Positions 14,260-22,972 of a stretch of DNA of 64,000 nucleotides are shown one piece after another. Source of the DNA: a virus; the IMG/VR virus record IMGVR_UViG_3300015371_000001, positions 1 through 64,000 of that record; one strand, written 5' to 3'. The stretch's first letter is position 1; each line of letters begins with the position of its first letter. The notes under the pieces were generated by a model, which ran no database searches, was not told where the DNA came from, and was given only the letters and a program-made list of their open reading frames with translations. The translations under genes were made by a program, and so were the position numbers.

Positions 14260-14749
14260 TTCGATCCAGATTCCGTACGGGTTGAAGCCAGTGGTGATCT
14301 ACGACTTGGACTCCACGATTGCCAACACCAAGCACCGGCACCACTTCATCGACAAGATCATGGCCGGGGAGGGCACCTGGGAGGAGTACTCCTTGATGTG
14401 CGAGCAGGACACGATCTTCCCCGGCGTACTCCGGCTGGCTCAGGTCACGTCGCAGATGTTCCAGAACTTCATCTTGACGGCTCGGATGGCAGTGGCTCGA
14501 CCGCAGACCGAGACGTGGTTGCGTACGGTCCAGTTTCCGTACTCTCTGCTAAAGATGTGCGAGGACGACCACGATGACCATGTGGGCTGGAAGCGTAAGG
14601 CCGTGGCTGAGTGGCGCGCCAACGGCTTCGAGCCGATTCTTGCGGTAGAGGATTCGCCGGAGGTGATGGACGCCTTCGAGGCTGACGGAATCCGCTGCTT
14701 GGCGGTGAACCCCCGTTACCACGACGACAAGCCCGAGGGCTTCTTCTGA
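14246..14749 (+). CDS. HAD-family phosphatase (5'-nucleotidase or Pnkp-type 3'-phosphatase)
   Basis: YDLDSTIANT (Asp20, Asp22) is the HAD motif I DxDxT, with Asp20 the nucleophile. LTAR fits motif II and AVEDSPEVMDAF motif IV. No kinase domain. In phages such enzymes act on nucleotides or on 3'-phosphate ends of nicked DNA or RNA; the neighbouring nucleases and many tRNAs make end repair attractive, but this is inference. Overlaps the Mre11 gene by 14 bases. Confidence 0.8.
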   Translation: MVMGSSIQIPYGLKPVVIYDLDSTIANTKHRHHFIDKIMAGEGTWEEYSLMCEQDTIFPGVLRLAQVTSQMFQNFILTARMAVARPQTETWLRTVQFPYSLLKMCEDDHDDHVGWKRKAVAEWRANGFEPILAVEDSPEVMDAFEADGIRCLAVNPRYHDDKPEGFF

Positions 14750-14768
14750 GTGCAGTGAGTGTCCAGAC

Positions 14769-15590
14769 GTGGAGCCGTTGTACCTAAGCTGGTCCGCCCT
14801 TCGTCGTCACGACGAGTGTCGGATGAAGGCCAAGCTGTTCCGCGCTGGGACCAAGAGCCGGTCGGCCAACATCCGTGGCTACTTCCACGGGACGGTGTGC
14901 GACCGTGTCATGCGCGACTGGCTGGAGGACCCTCAGCCCGGTCAGATGCCCGAGATGGTGACCACCTACGTAGACAAGTGCCTTCATGAAGCAGTCGAGA
15001 CAGGCGACGGTGTCGTTAGGTGGAAGTACGCGGGCGACAAGGCCGATATGACGAAGTGGTGCATCGAGTTGGTGACTCGACTGGAACCGCTCCTGAACCG
15101 ATATGTACTCCCATTCGCGTACGAGCCAGCCAAACGGTTCAAGGTCCCGCTCACGATCCCGAACCTGCTTGGCGAGCCCACCACCGTGTTGCTTGTCGGA
15201 GAGATAGACCTGCTCTGCCGCGACAATCAACTGCGGTGGGGGCTCTGGGACCTGAAGGCTACAGCCGACGACAACTACTGGCGCAAGACAATTGCCCAAC
15301 TCACCTTCTACGACGTGTGCATCGAGGCGATGTTCAACGATCCGCCCTACATCGCCGGTCTGATCCAGCCGATGTGCAAGCAGCCGATCTTGCCGGTCAA
15401 GATCACTGAGCTAGAGCGCGCGGAGTTGCTGGCGCGCATCGTTGGGATGGCGCACGCCATCTGGAAGGAGGACTTCGCGCTGGCCGAAAAGACGGCCATC
15501 TGTAACTACTGCGAGGTCCGGCACGCTTGTCCGAAGTTCTCACCGGTCCGCAAGGACGAACAGCTGGTAATTCATGCTTTTGACGAGTAG
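14769..15590 (+). CDS. Cas4/RecB-type PD-(D/E)XK nuclease with Fe-S cysteines
   Basis: A lone cysteine near residue 17 and CNYCEVRHAC near 245 give the four-Cys pattern that binds an Fe-S cluster in Cas4/AddB-like nucleases. GEIDLL (residue ~142) and WDLKAT (~157) match the catalytic D and D/E-x-K motifs. Expected activity is single-strand exonuclease, fitting the recombination module. GTG start; 273 aa. Confidence 0.85.
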   Translation: MEPLYLSWSALRRHDECRMKAKLFRAGTKSRSANIRGYFHGTVCDRVMRDWLEDPQPGQMPEMVTTYVDKCLHEAVETGDGVVRWKYAGDKADMTKWCIELVTRLEPLLNRYVLPFAYEPAKRFKVPLTIPNLLGEPTTVLLVGEIDLLCRDNQLRWGLWDLKATADDNYWRKTIAQLTFYDVCIEAMFNDPPYIAGLIQPMCKQPILPVKITELERAELLARIVGMAHAIWKEDFALAEKTAICNYCEVRHACPKFSPVRKDEQLVIHAFDE

Positions 15591-15598
15591 AAGATCGT

Positions 15599-15847
15599 GT
15601 GTCATCTGTCGATGAGCAGGTCGCTGACCTGAAGCAGAAGATCGCCGACGCCACGCGCGATCGTGTCCGGCGCGAGGGTGAGCGAGACGCCGCCAAGCGG
15701 GCGCTGGAGCGGTGCTTCGAGATTCTTCGGGATGACTTCGGGGTAGAGACCAAGGAGATGGCTCAGGCGGCGCTGGAGTCGTTGGAGAACGACCTGGAGG
15801 CCGAGGTCGATCAGATCAGACAGGCACTTGAGGAGGCTGGCGGATGA
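15599..15847 (+). CDS. Small coiled-coil protein, 82 aa
   Basis: GTG start 9 bases after the nuclease. Two heptad-rich helices (VADLKQKIADATRDRVRRE and LESLENDLEAEVDQIRQAL). Overlaps the clamp gene. May be a small partner of the clamp or nuclease; not recognised. Confidence 0.7.
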   Translation: MSSVDEQVADLKQKIADATRDRVRREGERDAAKRALERCFEILRDDFGVETKEMAQAALESLENDLEAEVDQIRQALEEAGG

Positions 15848-17025
15848 CGGCAATCGACATGGGCACTTCTGGTTCGATGGGTGACTTCGTTCCCGACAAG
15901 GGTCTGAGTCTGAGCACCAAGAAGTTGGTGTTCGAGCAGACGTGTAACAAGTCGGCCACGGTGATCCCGAGCCGGGAGACCCTGCCGGTGCTGAAGAACT
16001 TCCTGTTCGAGGCGGTCGACGGCACGCTCAAGGTGGTCGCCACGGACCTGGAGTTGAGCGTCATCGCCTCAAGTCAGATCGTCTCCATTGAGCGAGAGGG
16101 CCGAGTCATCTTCCCTGCTAGGAAGATGCTGGACATCCTCCGTGAGGCGTCTGAGGACGACATGAGCATTGACGTGGTCGGCAAGCGCGCCACGATCAAG
16201 GTGGGCTCTACGGAGTGGACGTTGATCCTGCCGCCGCCCGAGGAGGAGTACCCCGAGCTACCCGAGGTCTCTGACGCCGAGATGCATCAGATTGAGCGCG
16301 AGCGCTTCCTGACGGCGATCAACAGCGTGTGGCACGCAGCGGCCAAGGAGCCGACCCGAGCCAACCTCATGCTGATCAATGTCGAGCACGAGAAGATGAC
16401 GGCGTGCGACGGCGTCCGATTCCAGCAGGCGAGTCTGCCTGGCTTCCCGCTGGACATGCAGATCCCGATTGGAGCCGTGACCGATCTGGTCAAGCTCCTC
16501 AAGGCAGCCAATGGCGTGGAGACCATCGGCATTGGCGCGACGGAGCATCACCTGGTGTTCCGCGTCGGCGGCGACACCTTCATCGCCAACAAGCTGATGT
16601 CACAGTTCCCAGACATGGAAGCTCTGCTACTTCGCCCCGCTCTGAGCAACAAGCATGAGCTAATTCTTGACAGAGACGAGTTGACCCACGCCGTGAAGCG
16701 CGTCCGGATCAACGCCGACCAGGAGACCAGCGCCATCGCTCTGGAGTTGTCGGAGAACCTGGTCACCTTGGTGAGCAAGGACGTACTCGGCAATCGAGCC
16801 AGTCAGCCGATCAGCGCCGGGTGGAGTGGGCCGGACCGGCTGCTCTGCGTCAACCACCAGTACCTCGTGGACATGCTCAAGATGCACGAAGGAGCAAGCT
16901 GCCACTTCTGGCTGGGGGACGACGGCAAGAGCCGGAAGTCAACTGTCATGCTCAAGGATGAGACCACCGACACCACGGGCATCATCTCGCAGATGCGGTC
17001 CGACTGGATCATGGACGAGAGGTAG
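15844..17025 (+). CDS. dnaN: DNA polymerase III beta sliding clamp
   Basis: 393 aa, close to the bacterial beta length. Three similar domains. Domain 1 contains SRETLPVLKNFLFEAV and VVATDLELSVIA, the classic DnaN N-terminal pattern; domain 2 begins near IERERFLTAINSVWHAA; domain 3 near ILDRDELTHAVKRVRI. Forms the dimeric ring that tethers polymerase. A phage-encoded clamp with a phage DnaX (23483) implies a partly independent replisome. ATGA overlap with the coiled-coil gene. Confidence 0.92.
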   Translation: MTAIDMGTSGSMGDFVPDKGLSLSTKKLVFEQTCNKSATVIPSRETLPVLKNFLFEAVDGTLKVVATDLELSVIASSQIVSIEREGRVIFPARKMLDILREASEDDMSIDVVGKRATIKVGSTEWTLILPPPEEEYPELPEVSDAEMHQIERERFLTAINSVWHAAAKEPTRANLMLINVEHEKMTACDGVRFQQASLPGFPLDMQIPIGAVTDLVKLLKAANGVETIGIGATEHHLVFRVGGDTFIANKLMSQFPDMEALLLRPALSNKHELILDRDELTHAVKRVRINADQETSAIALELSENLVTLVSKDVLGNRASQPISAGWSGPDRLLCVNHQYLVDMLKMHEGASCHFWLGDDGKSRKSTVMLKDETTDTTGIISQMRSDWIMDER

Positions 17026-17030
17026 AGCCG

Positions 17031-17351
17031 ATGGCTTTTTGTCAGTACGTCGGTACCAAGGGCAATGAGTACAACAAGCGGTGCGTGTCGAAGTTGAACC
17101 ACGAACCGGCACCGCATGACCTGATGCCTCGGAGTTCGGCCACGGTCCGAATGATCGAGCGTCAGGAGGAGCAGGAGCGCAGGCTAGGAGACGGACCATC
17201 AACGCGAACCAAAGAGTCTGCCCCTGCGACGGAGTCCTCTGCCGAGACAACTGTGTCGGAGACGACACCGGAGACCGCTGCGGAGCCACCGGCTGCGGGC
17301 GACCCTGTGTCGGGGACTACCACGACGACCTCCGAGACGCCTGGCCGGTAG
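17031..17351 (+). CDS. Hypothetical protein with disordered Thr/Glu-rich tail, 106 aa
   Basis: ATG after GAGGTAG. The first 35 residues contain two cysteines (MAFCQYVGTKGNEYNKRCVS). After residue 60 it becomes low-complexity Thr/Ser/Glu/Pro. No family recognised. Confidence 0.65.
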   Translation: MAFCQYVGTKGNEYNKRCVSKLNHEPAPHDLMPRSSATVRMIERQEEQERRLGDGPSTRTKESAPATESSAETTVSETTPETAAEPPAAGDPVSGTTTTTSETPGR

Positions 17352-17385
17352 ATGATCGTCAACCGGCAGGGTAAGGTTGGGAAGG

Positions 17386-17889
17386 ATGACCGCTCACCAC
17401 CCATCTCGACGCTGGCACGGGTGTCCCCTGTGCAAGTCGTATAAGAACGACGCCAATGGAGACCCTGAGCGTCGGTCGGTTGGCGAGAACGTCCAGATGG
17501 GCACGCCACGACGGTGGCAGCGTAATGACATCCCCGAGCATGAGCACGAGTACGAGGAGCGCTCGCGTAAGGGGAAGCGCAAGGACACCAAGACGTGGTG
17601 CAAGGGCAAGGTAGGACGCGAGCACGACCCGATGGTGGTGTTCCGTGGCGACGACAAGTGGCGACGGTGCCGCTGGGTCACGACGTGGGCCGGGAACCAT
17701 GAGTTCTGGTGTTTCCACGAATCACGGTGTCGTACCTGCAACAAGATCCTGGATCGGTACAAGCATGGTTGGCACGGTGGTGTCGGTGATGACTGTCCGG
17801 TGAAGAAGGCGGCGACGCTGCGGGAGAAGGCTCTCAAGCAGTACGTCGAGTCCAAGGACCGGGTTATGCGTCGGCATCACAAGGTCTGA
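17386..17889 (+). CDS. Zinc-binding basic protein, 167 aa
   Basis: ATG at 17386 preferred, AAGG 9 bases upstream; a TTG at 17377 is possible. CPLC near the N-terminus and CRTC near residue 122, many Lys/Arg/His, and HEHEYEERSRKGKRKD in the middle. Likely a nucleic-acid binder. No family recognised. Confidence 0.7.
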   Translation: MTAHHPSRRWHGCPLCKSYKNDANGDPERRSVGENVQMGTPRRWQRNDIPEHEHEYEERSRKGKRKDTKTWCKGKVGREHDPMVVFRGDDKWRRCRWVTTWAGNHEFWCFHESRCRTCNKILDRYKHGWHGGVGDDCPVKKAATLREKALKQYVESKDRVMRRHHKV

Positions 17890-17915
17890 CCTGCAAGACA
17901 AAACACATCGATTCG

Positions 17916-17932
17916 AGTATCAAGTACTCGTC
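17916..17932 (+). terminator. Short hairpin upstream of the RTX gene
   Basis: CGAGTA-tcaag-TACTCG. No T-run follows, so it may be a leader element rather than a terminator. Confidence 0.35.
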
Positions 17933-17968
17933 GGGCCGACAGGCTCATCAAACAATCAAGGAGATTTC

Positions 17969-18622
17969 ATGAGCACCAAGTTTCGCGCACTCATTGTTGG
18001 AGTGGGCGCGCTGATCCTGGGCTTCGGCCTGGCACTTCCCGCGAACGCGCAGGTGATCAACGGCGACAACACGTCGGAGAACCTGGTCGGCACCCCGAAC
18101 GACGATCAGGCGTACGGGCACGCGGGAGCGGACACCATCACGCTCTTGGCTGGGAACGACTACGCCGAGGGCGGCGTTGGCAACGACTTCATTCTCGGGC
18201 GGCGCGACAACGACACCCTGCACGGGAACCTGGGCAAGGACACGCTCACCGGAAATGACGGCTTCGACTGTCTGGCCGGTGAGGAGGACGCTGACACGCT
18301 GCGCGGCGGACGTGACTTTGACTGCCTGTTCGGTGGGTCGAGTGGCGATGCCCTGTTCGGCGGATCTGGTGGAGACACGCTGGTTCTGGGACCGGGCGCT
18401 GACAGCGCCAACGGCGGTACGCAGGACGATGTCATCTACGTCGGCGTCGATGGCAAGGCTGACTACATCGACGGTGGAGACGGACATGACACGGTCGTGA
18501 CGGTGAACGGTTCGATTGACCCGTTGGACACCTTCGTGAACGTCGAGAGCTTCGAGAACGGCGACCTGCCCAAGGGCTGCTCGACTGCTCCTCCGGCTGA
18601 GACCAACACCTTCATCAAGTAG
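17969..18622 (+). CDS. Secreted RTX-type calcium-binding repeat protein
   Basis: Strong ribosome site (AAGGAG 6 bases before ATG). Residues 1-27 are a Sec signal peptide ending ALPANAQV. From residue 35 to 165 the sequence is a run of nonapeptides of the GGxGxDxLx type (for example GNLGKDTLTGNDGFDCL, FGGSGGDTLVLGPGADS). These are the beta-roll repeats of RTX proteins that bind calcium outside the cell. Two pairs of FDCL cysteines are unusual in RTX repeats. It sits between replication genes with its own leader, which suggests an acquired extra gene. Role unknown: adhesin, virion fibre or host-surface factor. Confidence 0.85.
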   Translation: MSTKFRALIVGVGALILGFGLALPANAQVINGDNTSENLVGTPNDDQAYGHAGADTITLLAGNDYAEGGVGNDFILGRRDNDTLHGNLGKDTLTGNDGFDCLAGEEDADTLRGGRDFDCLFGGSSGDALFGGSGGDTLVLGPGADSANGGTQDDVIYVGVDGKADYIDGGDGHDTVVTVNGSIDPLDTFVNVESFENGDLPKGCSTAPPAETNTFIK

Positions 18623-18645
18623 TACGGCGCGAGGGAGGTCGTGTT

Positions 18646-18843
18646 TTGAGCTACAGCAAATGGGACGACGATGGCGAGGACCGTCCTCGTCGTCCCAAGC
18701 GAAAGAAGAAGGAGGACACGACCTCCCTTTGTCCTCATTGCGATACCTACTCGCGCACCATCAAGGGCAAGGCCGCAGGGTCGAGTCAGACGACCTGGAT
18801 CTGTGATACGTGCCGAGGTCCGAAGGCGAGGATCAATGCCTAG
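18646..18843 (+). CDS. Small zinc-ribbon protein, 65 aa
   Basis: TTG start with GGGAGG 7 bases upstream. Basic N-terminus (RPRRPKRKKKED), then CPHC and CDTC 23 residues apart. Overlaps the next gene. Confidence 0.65.
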   Translation: MSYSKWDDDGEDRPRRPKRKKKEDTTSLCPHCDTYSRTIKGKAAGSSQTTWICDTCRGPKARINA

Positions 18844-19066
18844 GCCGGTGTTGTTCCTGATTGGGACCACGTTGTTGATCTTGGTCGCCGCGATCACGTT
18901 GATGGTGATGGGCTACGAGAACGCAGCGTGGGTCGTCGGCAACTTTGGGACGCTGGGGCTGTTCTTGGGGATGCTGGCCTACGTGGTCCTCTGGGACAGC
19001 CGGAAGAAGTGGCCGAACCTCACCGTAGGTGAGCGTGCGACGAAGGTCCTGACCTTCCAGCGATGA
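18836..19066 (+). CDS. Small two-span membrane protein, 76 aa
   Basis: The ATG at 18836 overlaps the previous gene by 8 bases. Hydrophobic segments LFLIGTTLLILVAAITLMVM and VVGNFGTLGLFLGMLAYVVL, then a basic tail. ATGA overlap with Rad50-C. Confidence 0.7.
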   Translation: MPRPVLFLIGTTLLILVAAITLMVMGYENAAWVVGNFGTLGLFLGMLAYVVLWDSRKKWPNLTVGERATKVLTFQR

Positions 19067-19716
19067 GTGACCTCCGGACGCTTGAGGTCCAGGTCCGGGC
19101 TCGACGCCGGGACCTGGACCGAGAGGCCGGTCTAGCTCGGGCGCTGGCGCTCCAGGGCAAGCAGTACCAGGGGGATGTCCAAGCGCTCCAGACCGAGGTC
19201 GATCAGTACGACCGGGTAGCTGGGGTCCTCAACAAGATGGGCGAGGAGCGTCAGGAGTCGGTGCAGCGCGAGATCGAGGTGCTGGTCACCCGAGGGCTTC
19301 AGACCATCTTTGGAGCCGATCTCAGCTTTCATGTGGTGTCGGAGATCAAGGCCAAGGTGTCGGCCACCGACTTCGTCGTGAGGACTACCTTCGCCGATGG
19401 CACCACGCTCGATACCCCGGTCATGGATAGCCGTGGCGGCGGGCTGGCAGCAGTTGTCGGTTTCCTGCTCCGGCTCGTCGTCATGCTCCTCTCACCGGGA
19501 GCACGTCGGTTCATGGTCCTCGATGAGACCTTCGCCGCGTTGTCGGTGGAGTACGAGGGCAGGCTGGCGGAGTTCATTCGGGAGCTAGTCGACCGGACCG
19601 AGACTCAGGTCCTCCTCGTGACTCACTCCGATGCATATTCGGACTATGCTGACAACGTCTACCGGTTCTCGCTCGACTCGCGAGGCCGGACCCAGGTCAA
19701 GGAGGGACCAGGATGA
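19063..19716 (+). CDS. Rad50/SbcC-like ATPase, C-terminal half
   Basis: Residues 1-85 are coiled coil. MDSRGGGLAAVVGF (~120-133) corresponds to the ABC/Rad50 signature, RRFMVLDETFAAL (~150) to Walker B with catalytic Glu, and VLLVTHSD (~185) to the switch histidine. There is no Walker A and no zinc hook; both are in the gene at 11741. The two halves together have every Rad50 motif in the right order. ATGA coupled to the upstream membrane gene. Confidence 0.85.
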   Translation: MSDLRTLEVQVRARRRDLDREAGLARALALQGKQYQGDVQALQTEVDQYDRVAGVLNKMGEERQESVQREIEVLVTRGLQTIFGADLSFHVVSEIKAKVSATDFVVRTTFADGTTLDTPVMDSRGGGLAAVVGFLLRLVVMLLSPGARRFMVLDETFAALSVEYEGRLAEFIRELVDRTETQVLLVTHSDAYSDYADNVYRFSLDSRGRTQVKEGPG

Positions 19717-19883
19717 CGATTGTCGGCAAGACGGTGACGCTGTTCTTGATCTTCGTGCTGATCTTCTGGTTGCTTACGCAGCCGAAGAACTTGGCCAACA
19801 CGGTCGATTCGGTGATCGATCTGTTGGAGCAGATGGCGTTGGCGTTGATCCGGTTCTTCCAGGCGCTCGGCGACCGTGGTTGA
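19713..19883 (+). CDS. Small membrane protein, 56 aa
   Basis: ATGA overlap with Rad50-C. One N-terminal transmembrane segment (VTLFLIFVLIFWLL), then an amphipathic helix. No family recognised. Confidence 0.6.
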   Translation: MTIVGKTVTLFLIFVLIFWLLTQPKNLANTVDSVIDLLEQMALALIRFFQALGDRG

Positions 19884-19898
19884 TCCGCTACTTGGAGT

Positions 19899-20060
19899 GT
19901 GTACGAGCACCGTTCCACCCAAGAGCGAGTGGCCCAGCTAGAGAAGGACGTGGAGGAGTTGGCCGATCTCATCTCGCGGCTGGTCGACTACCTCAAGGAT
20001 CGTGACCCTGTGTTCGCGAAGCTGATCGTCAAGATGAACGGTAACGGCGAACAGCAGTAG
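19899..20060 (+). CDS. Small coiled-coil protein, 53 aa
   Basis: GTG start with GGAG close upstream. Heptad pattern in RVAQLEKDVEELADLISRLV. Ends just before a T-run. Third-position G/C bias supports coding. Confidence 0.55.
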   Translation: MYEHRSTQERVAQLEKDVEELADLISRLVDYLKDRDPVFAKLIVKMNGNGEQQ

Positions 20061-20089
20061 TTTTTCAGTCGGACCTGGTATCAAAGGGT

Positions 20090-22963
20090 GTGGCTTCTCG
20101 GACCCCTGACCAGATCGCGCGGTTCCTGGCTGCCAATCAGTATAGAATGGACCTTTCGGTCCAATATCTGGGCGATGAGCCGAACGCCTATCGGAAGTCG
20201 TGGGCGTCCGCCACGCTCAGAACGTGCCTGATCGCTTCGTGGCCGTACGAGGCGGCGGCAGGCAACCAATCCATCCCCGCCGTCTACAAGGCGATCAACG
20301 ACTTCAATGAGGGCTACCTGGCCGACCGATTCTACCTTCCGGCCACGCCTCGGGATCTGAAGCTGTTCGAGCGGAATGACTATCCTATCTTTGGCATCGA
20401 GTCTAAGCACCAGTTGATGGACTTCGACATTGTCGGTACGTCCATCGCCTACCCGGTGCTGATCCTCAGCTTCGCCAAGATGCTGACCATGTCCGGCTTC
20501 CCGCTCCGCTGGCGCGATCGGCAGGCCGAGCCGGAGAAGTACCCGATGGTGATGGTCGGCGGTCAGGCGTACGGCTCACCTGAGCCCCTGGCACCGATCA
20601 TCGACTGTTTCTGGCTAGGCGAGGTCGAGGACGAGCCGGGTAACCCAGGCATCGGTGGGTTCTGTGACCGGATCGCTCAGATGAAAGCTGAGGGCCGGTG
20701 GGGGACCGAGCGCGAGGAGTGCTACAAGGACCTGGCGCGCGAGTTCAACCATGTGTACTTTCCCCGGTTCGTGGACTTCCACTACGAGTACCAGGACCGG
20801 AGTCATGTCGAGGTCGGTCCGAACCTGTCCAAGCAGGTGGTCTCTTACACCTCGAATCTTGACGGCATGAAGATGCCGTTCCTGCGGCGGATCGTCAAGG
20901 ACCTGGACAAGATCAAGCCGCTCACCAATCCGCCCCTGCTCTACGCCAACCCAGGGATGGGAGCCGGTGACCTGGAGGTGGGCCGAGGCTGTCCGGCGTG
21001 GTGCTCGTTCTGCGCGCTCACTTTCCGTCAGAAGCCCTACCGGCAGCGCAGCGTGCCGTACATGGTGGAGTTCGCCGATGAGTTCGTGACCAACATGGGC
21101 GGCACCGGCCTCACCCCGTTCATGCCCGACTTCCCGATGCACACGCAGCGGAAGAAGCTGATCTACGAGCTACTGACCAAGGTGTCCGATGAGGTCGACT
21201 CCCCGGCCATGCGCGTGGACGACTTCATCTCGGACAGTGACTACATCCTGCTCCAGGTCCACGGAGGGATGGACGGCGTCACGCTTGGCGTCGAAGGCAA
21301 CAGCCAGCGGATGAGGGACCTGGTCGGCAAGGGCTGTAGCGACGCCGACATCAAGGAAGCCGTCAGCCGTGGGATTAGAGCGGGTATCCGGAAGTTCAAG
21401 CTGTTCATGATCAGCAACCTCCCCGGTGAGGATGAGGGGGACATCTTCCGGGTCCTGAAGCTCGCCAAGGACGTGGCGGACATCCGGGACTCGATGAACC
21501 AGCCGACGGTCCGAATCCAGTTCTCTTGGACTCCTCTCATGGTGGAGGCCAACACCCCCTTCCAGTGGTTCGCGCCTCCTACGAGCCAACGGGTGCTGGG
21601 CGACGTGTGGGAGGAGTTCAGGGATCTCAAGATTGACTTCAAGCTCGGCGGTAAGAGCGAGCCGAACAAGGCCGCGTTCTTCCAGTTGTGCCAGCGGGCC
21701 AGCCGCGATGTGGGCGAGGCCATCGTGGACGCGATGGAGGAGATCAACACGGCCTGCTGGGGCGGCGTGCCGAAGTACACCTACGATCTGCTAGATAGGA
21801 AGCTGAAGGAGCATGGCTTCCTGAACGGATTCGATGACTGCTTCGATGAGCGGCTGAAGCACGACATGTTCGGCTGGGAGCACATCGACCAAGGCATCTC
21901 GCCGGAGTTGCTGTGGGTCACCTACCTCCAGATGCGTGAGTTTGCCGAGCAGACTGACAGCCACACCTACGACATGAAGTTCGGTGACGGCTACCACGGC
22001 AACGAGTGGAACGAGCGTTGTGACACCTCGTGTCAGGGCAAGACGTGTGGAGCCTGCGACGCTGATGATCTCCGGAAGCGCCGGGAGTACATCATCGATG
22101 CGCAGTCGGAGATCGATGTGGACCTGTCGGCGGTTCGACCCATCGATCAGAAGTCTCAGGCGCTCAAGATCCGAGCCAGGATCTTCAAGCCGGAGGAGTA
22201 CCGGTTCATCGAAAACTCGCACTGGCGATTCAACATCCGACGTGCGGCGTTCCGAGCCCAAAAGCGTCTTGGGACTCCGTACGGGATCGCCAAGCGGTCG
22301 ATCAGGTTCTCCTCCGATGACGTGGTGTTCCGCGACTGGACCTGTGGGGTGGACTACGTCGAGTGGGCCATGACCAAGCCGATGACGACGCCCCAGATCG
22401 AACAGTTCGTCAACGCCATGAACACCGAGCTAGGCCGGTGGATTGACATTGTCGAGTGGCGTCGGCACCCGGCCAACAGCGTCAACATGCGGACCGAGAC
22501 AGACGCCGTGTTCTACGAGCTAGAGCTTGATGATCCGTTGCCGGTGGTGATCAACAAGATTCAGGACTGGCGGAACGCCGAGTACGTGAAGATGACCTTG
22601 AAGAAGGTTGGCGGCTACTTCAATCCGGCAGCCGAGGTGGTCAACGCCAGAGATTACGTCGAGGATCTGTGGCTGATCCAGGATGGCCACCGAGTGAAGC
22701 TGCGCATGATCGTCAAGGGCCGACCGAGCCCATTCAACATCTATGCCGCATTGATGGGTAAGTCCTCCTGGATCGAGGCAGCCAAGAAGCCAGCCGTCCG
22801 GATCGATGCCTTCGTAGAGGTCGACCGGGACCAGCAGGATTTCTTCCGCCCGTCGTGTCAGGACTGCGGCAAGCTGATCCACGTCAACATGCTGGACCAG
22901 CCGTACGACCCTGAGTTGTGTCCACGATGCAAAGACTCCAGCATCATCCCAATGCCGGTATAG
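20090..22963 (+). CDS. Large radical-SAM enzyme with B12-binding-like N-domain, 957 aa
   Basis: The N-terminal third contains MVMVGGQAYGSPEPLAPIID, typical of the cobalamin-binding-like domain of B12/radical-SAM proteins. GRGCPAWCSFC (~residue 303) is the CxxxCxxC that binds the [4Fe-4S] cluster and S-adenosylmethionine. The region 640-850 (RFIENSHWRFNIRRAAFR onward) resembles the DUF2344 radical-SAM-linked domain. Extra cysteine clusters: CDTSCQGKTCGAC (~645) and a C-terminal zinc ribbon CQDC..CPRC. Bacterial relatives are uncharacterised. Modification of tRNA, nucleotides or DNA is inference, prompted by the big tRNA set. GTG start. Confidence 0.8.
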   Translation: MASRTPDQIARFLAANQYRMDLSVQYLGDEPNAYRKSWASATLRTCLIASWPYEAAAGNQSIPAVYKAINDFNEGYLADRFYLPATPRDLKLFERNDYPIFGIESKHQLMDFDIVGTSIAYPVLILSFAKMLTMSGFPLRWRDRQAEPEKYPMVMVGGQAYGSPEPLAPIIDCFWLGEVEDEPGNPGIGGFCDRIAQMKAEGRWGTEREECYKDLAREFNHVYFPRFVDFHYEYQDRSHVEVGPNLSKQVVSYTSNLDGMKMPFLRRIVKDLDKIKPLTNPPLLYANPGMGAGDLEVGRGCPAWCSFCALTFRQKPYRQRSVPYMVEFADEFVTNMGGTGLTPFMPDFPMHTQRKKLIYELLTKVSDEVDSPAMRVDDFISDSDYILLQVHGGMDGVTLGVEGNSQRMRDLVGKGCSDADIKEAVSRGIRAGIRKFKLFMISNLPGEDEGDIFRVLKLAKDVADIRDSMNQPTVRIQFSWTPLMVEANTPFQWFAPPTSQRVLGDVWEEFRDLKIDFKLGGKSEPNKAAFFQLCQRASRDVGEAIVDAMEEINTACWGGVPKYTYDLLDRKLKEHGFLNGFDDCFDERLKHDMFGWEHIDQGISPELLWVTYLQMREFAEQTDSHTYDMKFGDGYHGNEWNERCDTSCQGKTCGACDADDLRKRREYIIDAQSEIDVDLSAVRPIDQKSQALKIRARIFKPEEYRFIENSHWRFNIRRAAFRAQKRLGTPYGIAKRSIRFSSDDVVFRDWTCGVDYVEWAMTKPMTTPQIEQFVNAMNTELGRWIDIVEWRRHPANSVNMRTETDAVFYELELDDPLPVVINKIQDWRNAEYVKMTLKKVGGYFNPAAEVVNARDYVEDLWLIQDGHRVKLRMIVKGRPSPFNIYAALMGKSSWIEAAKKPAVRIDAFVEVDRDQQDFFRPSCQDCGKLIHVNMLDQPYDPELCPRCKDSSIIPMPV

Positions 22964-22972
22964 GAGACTGTG

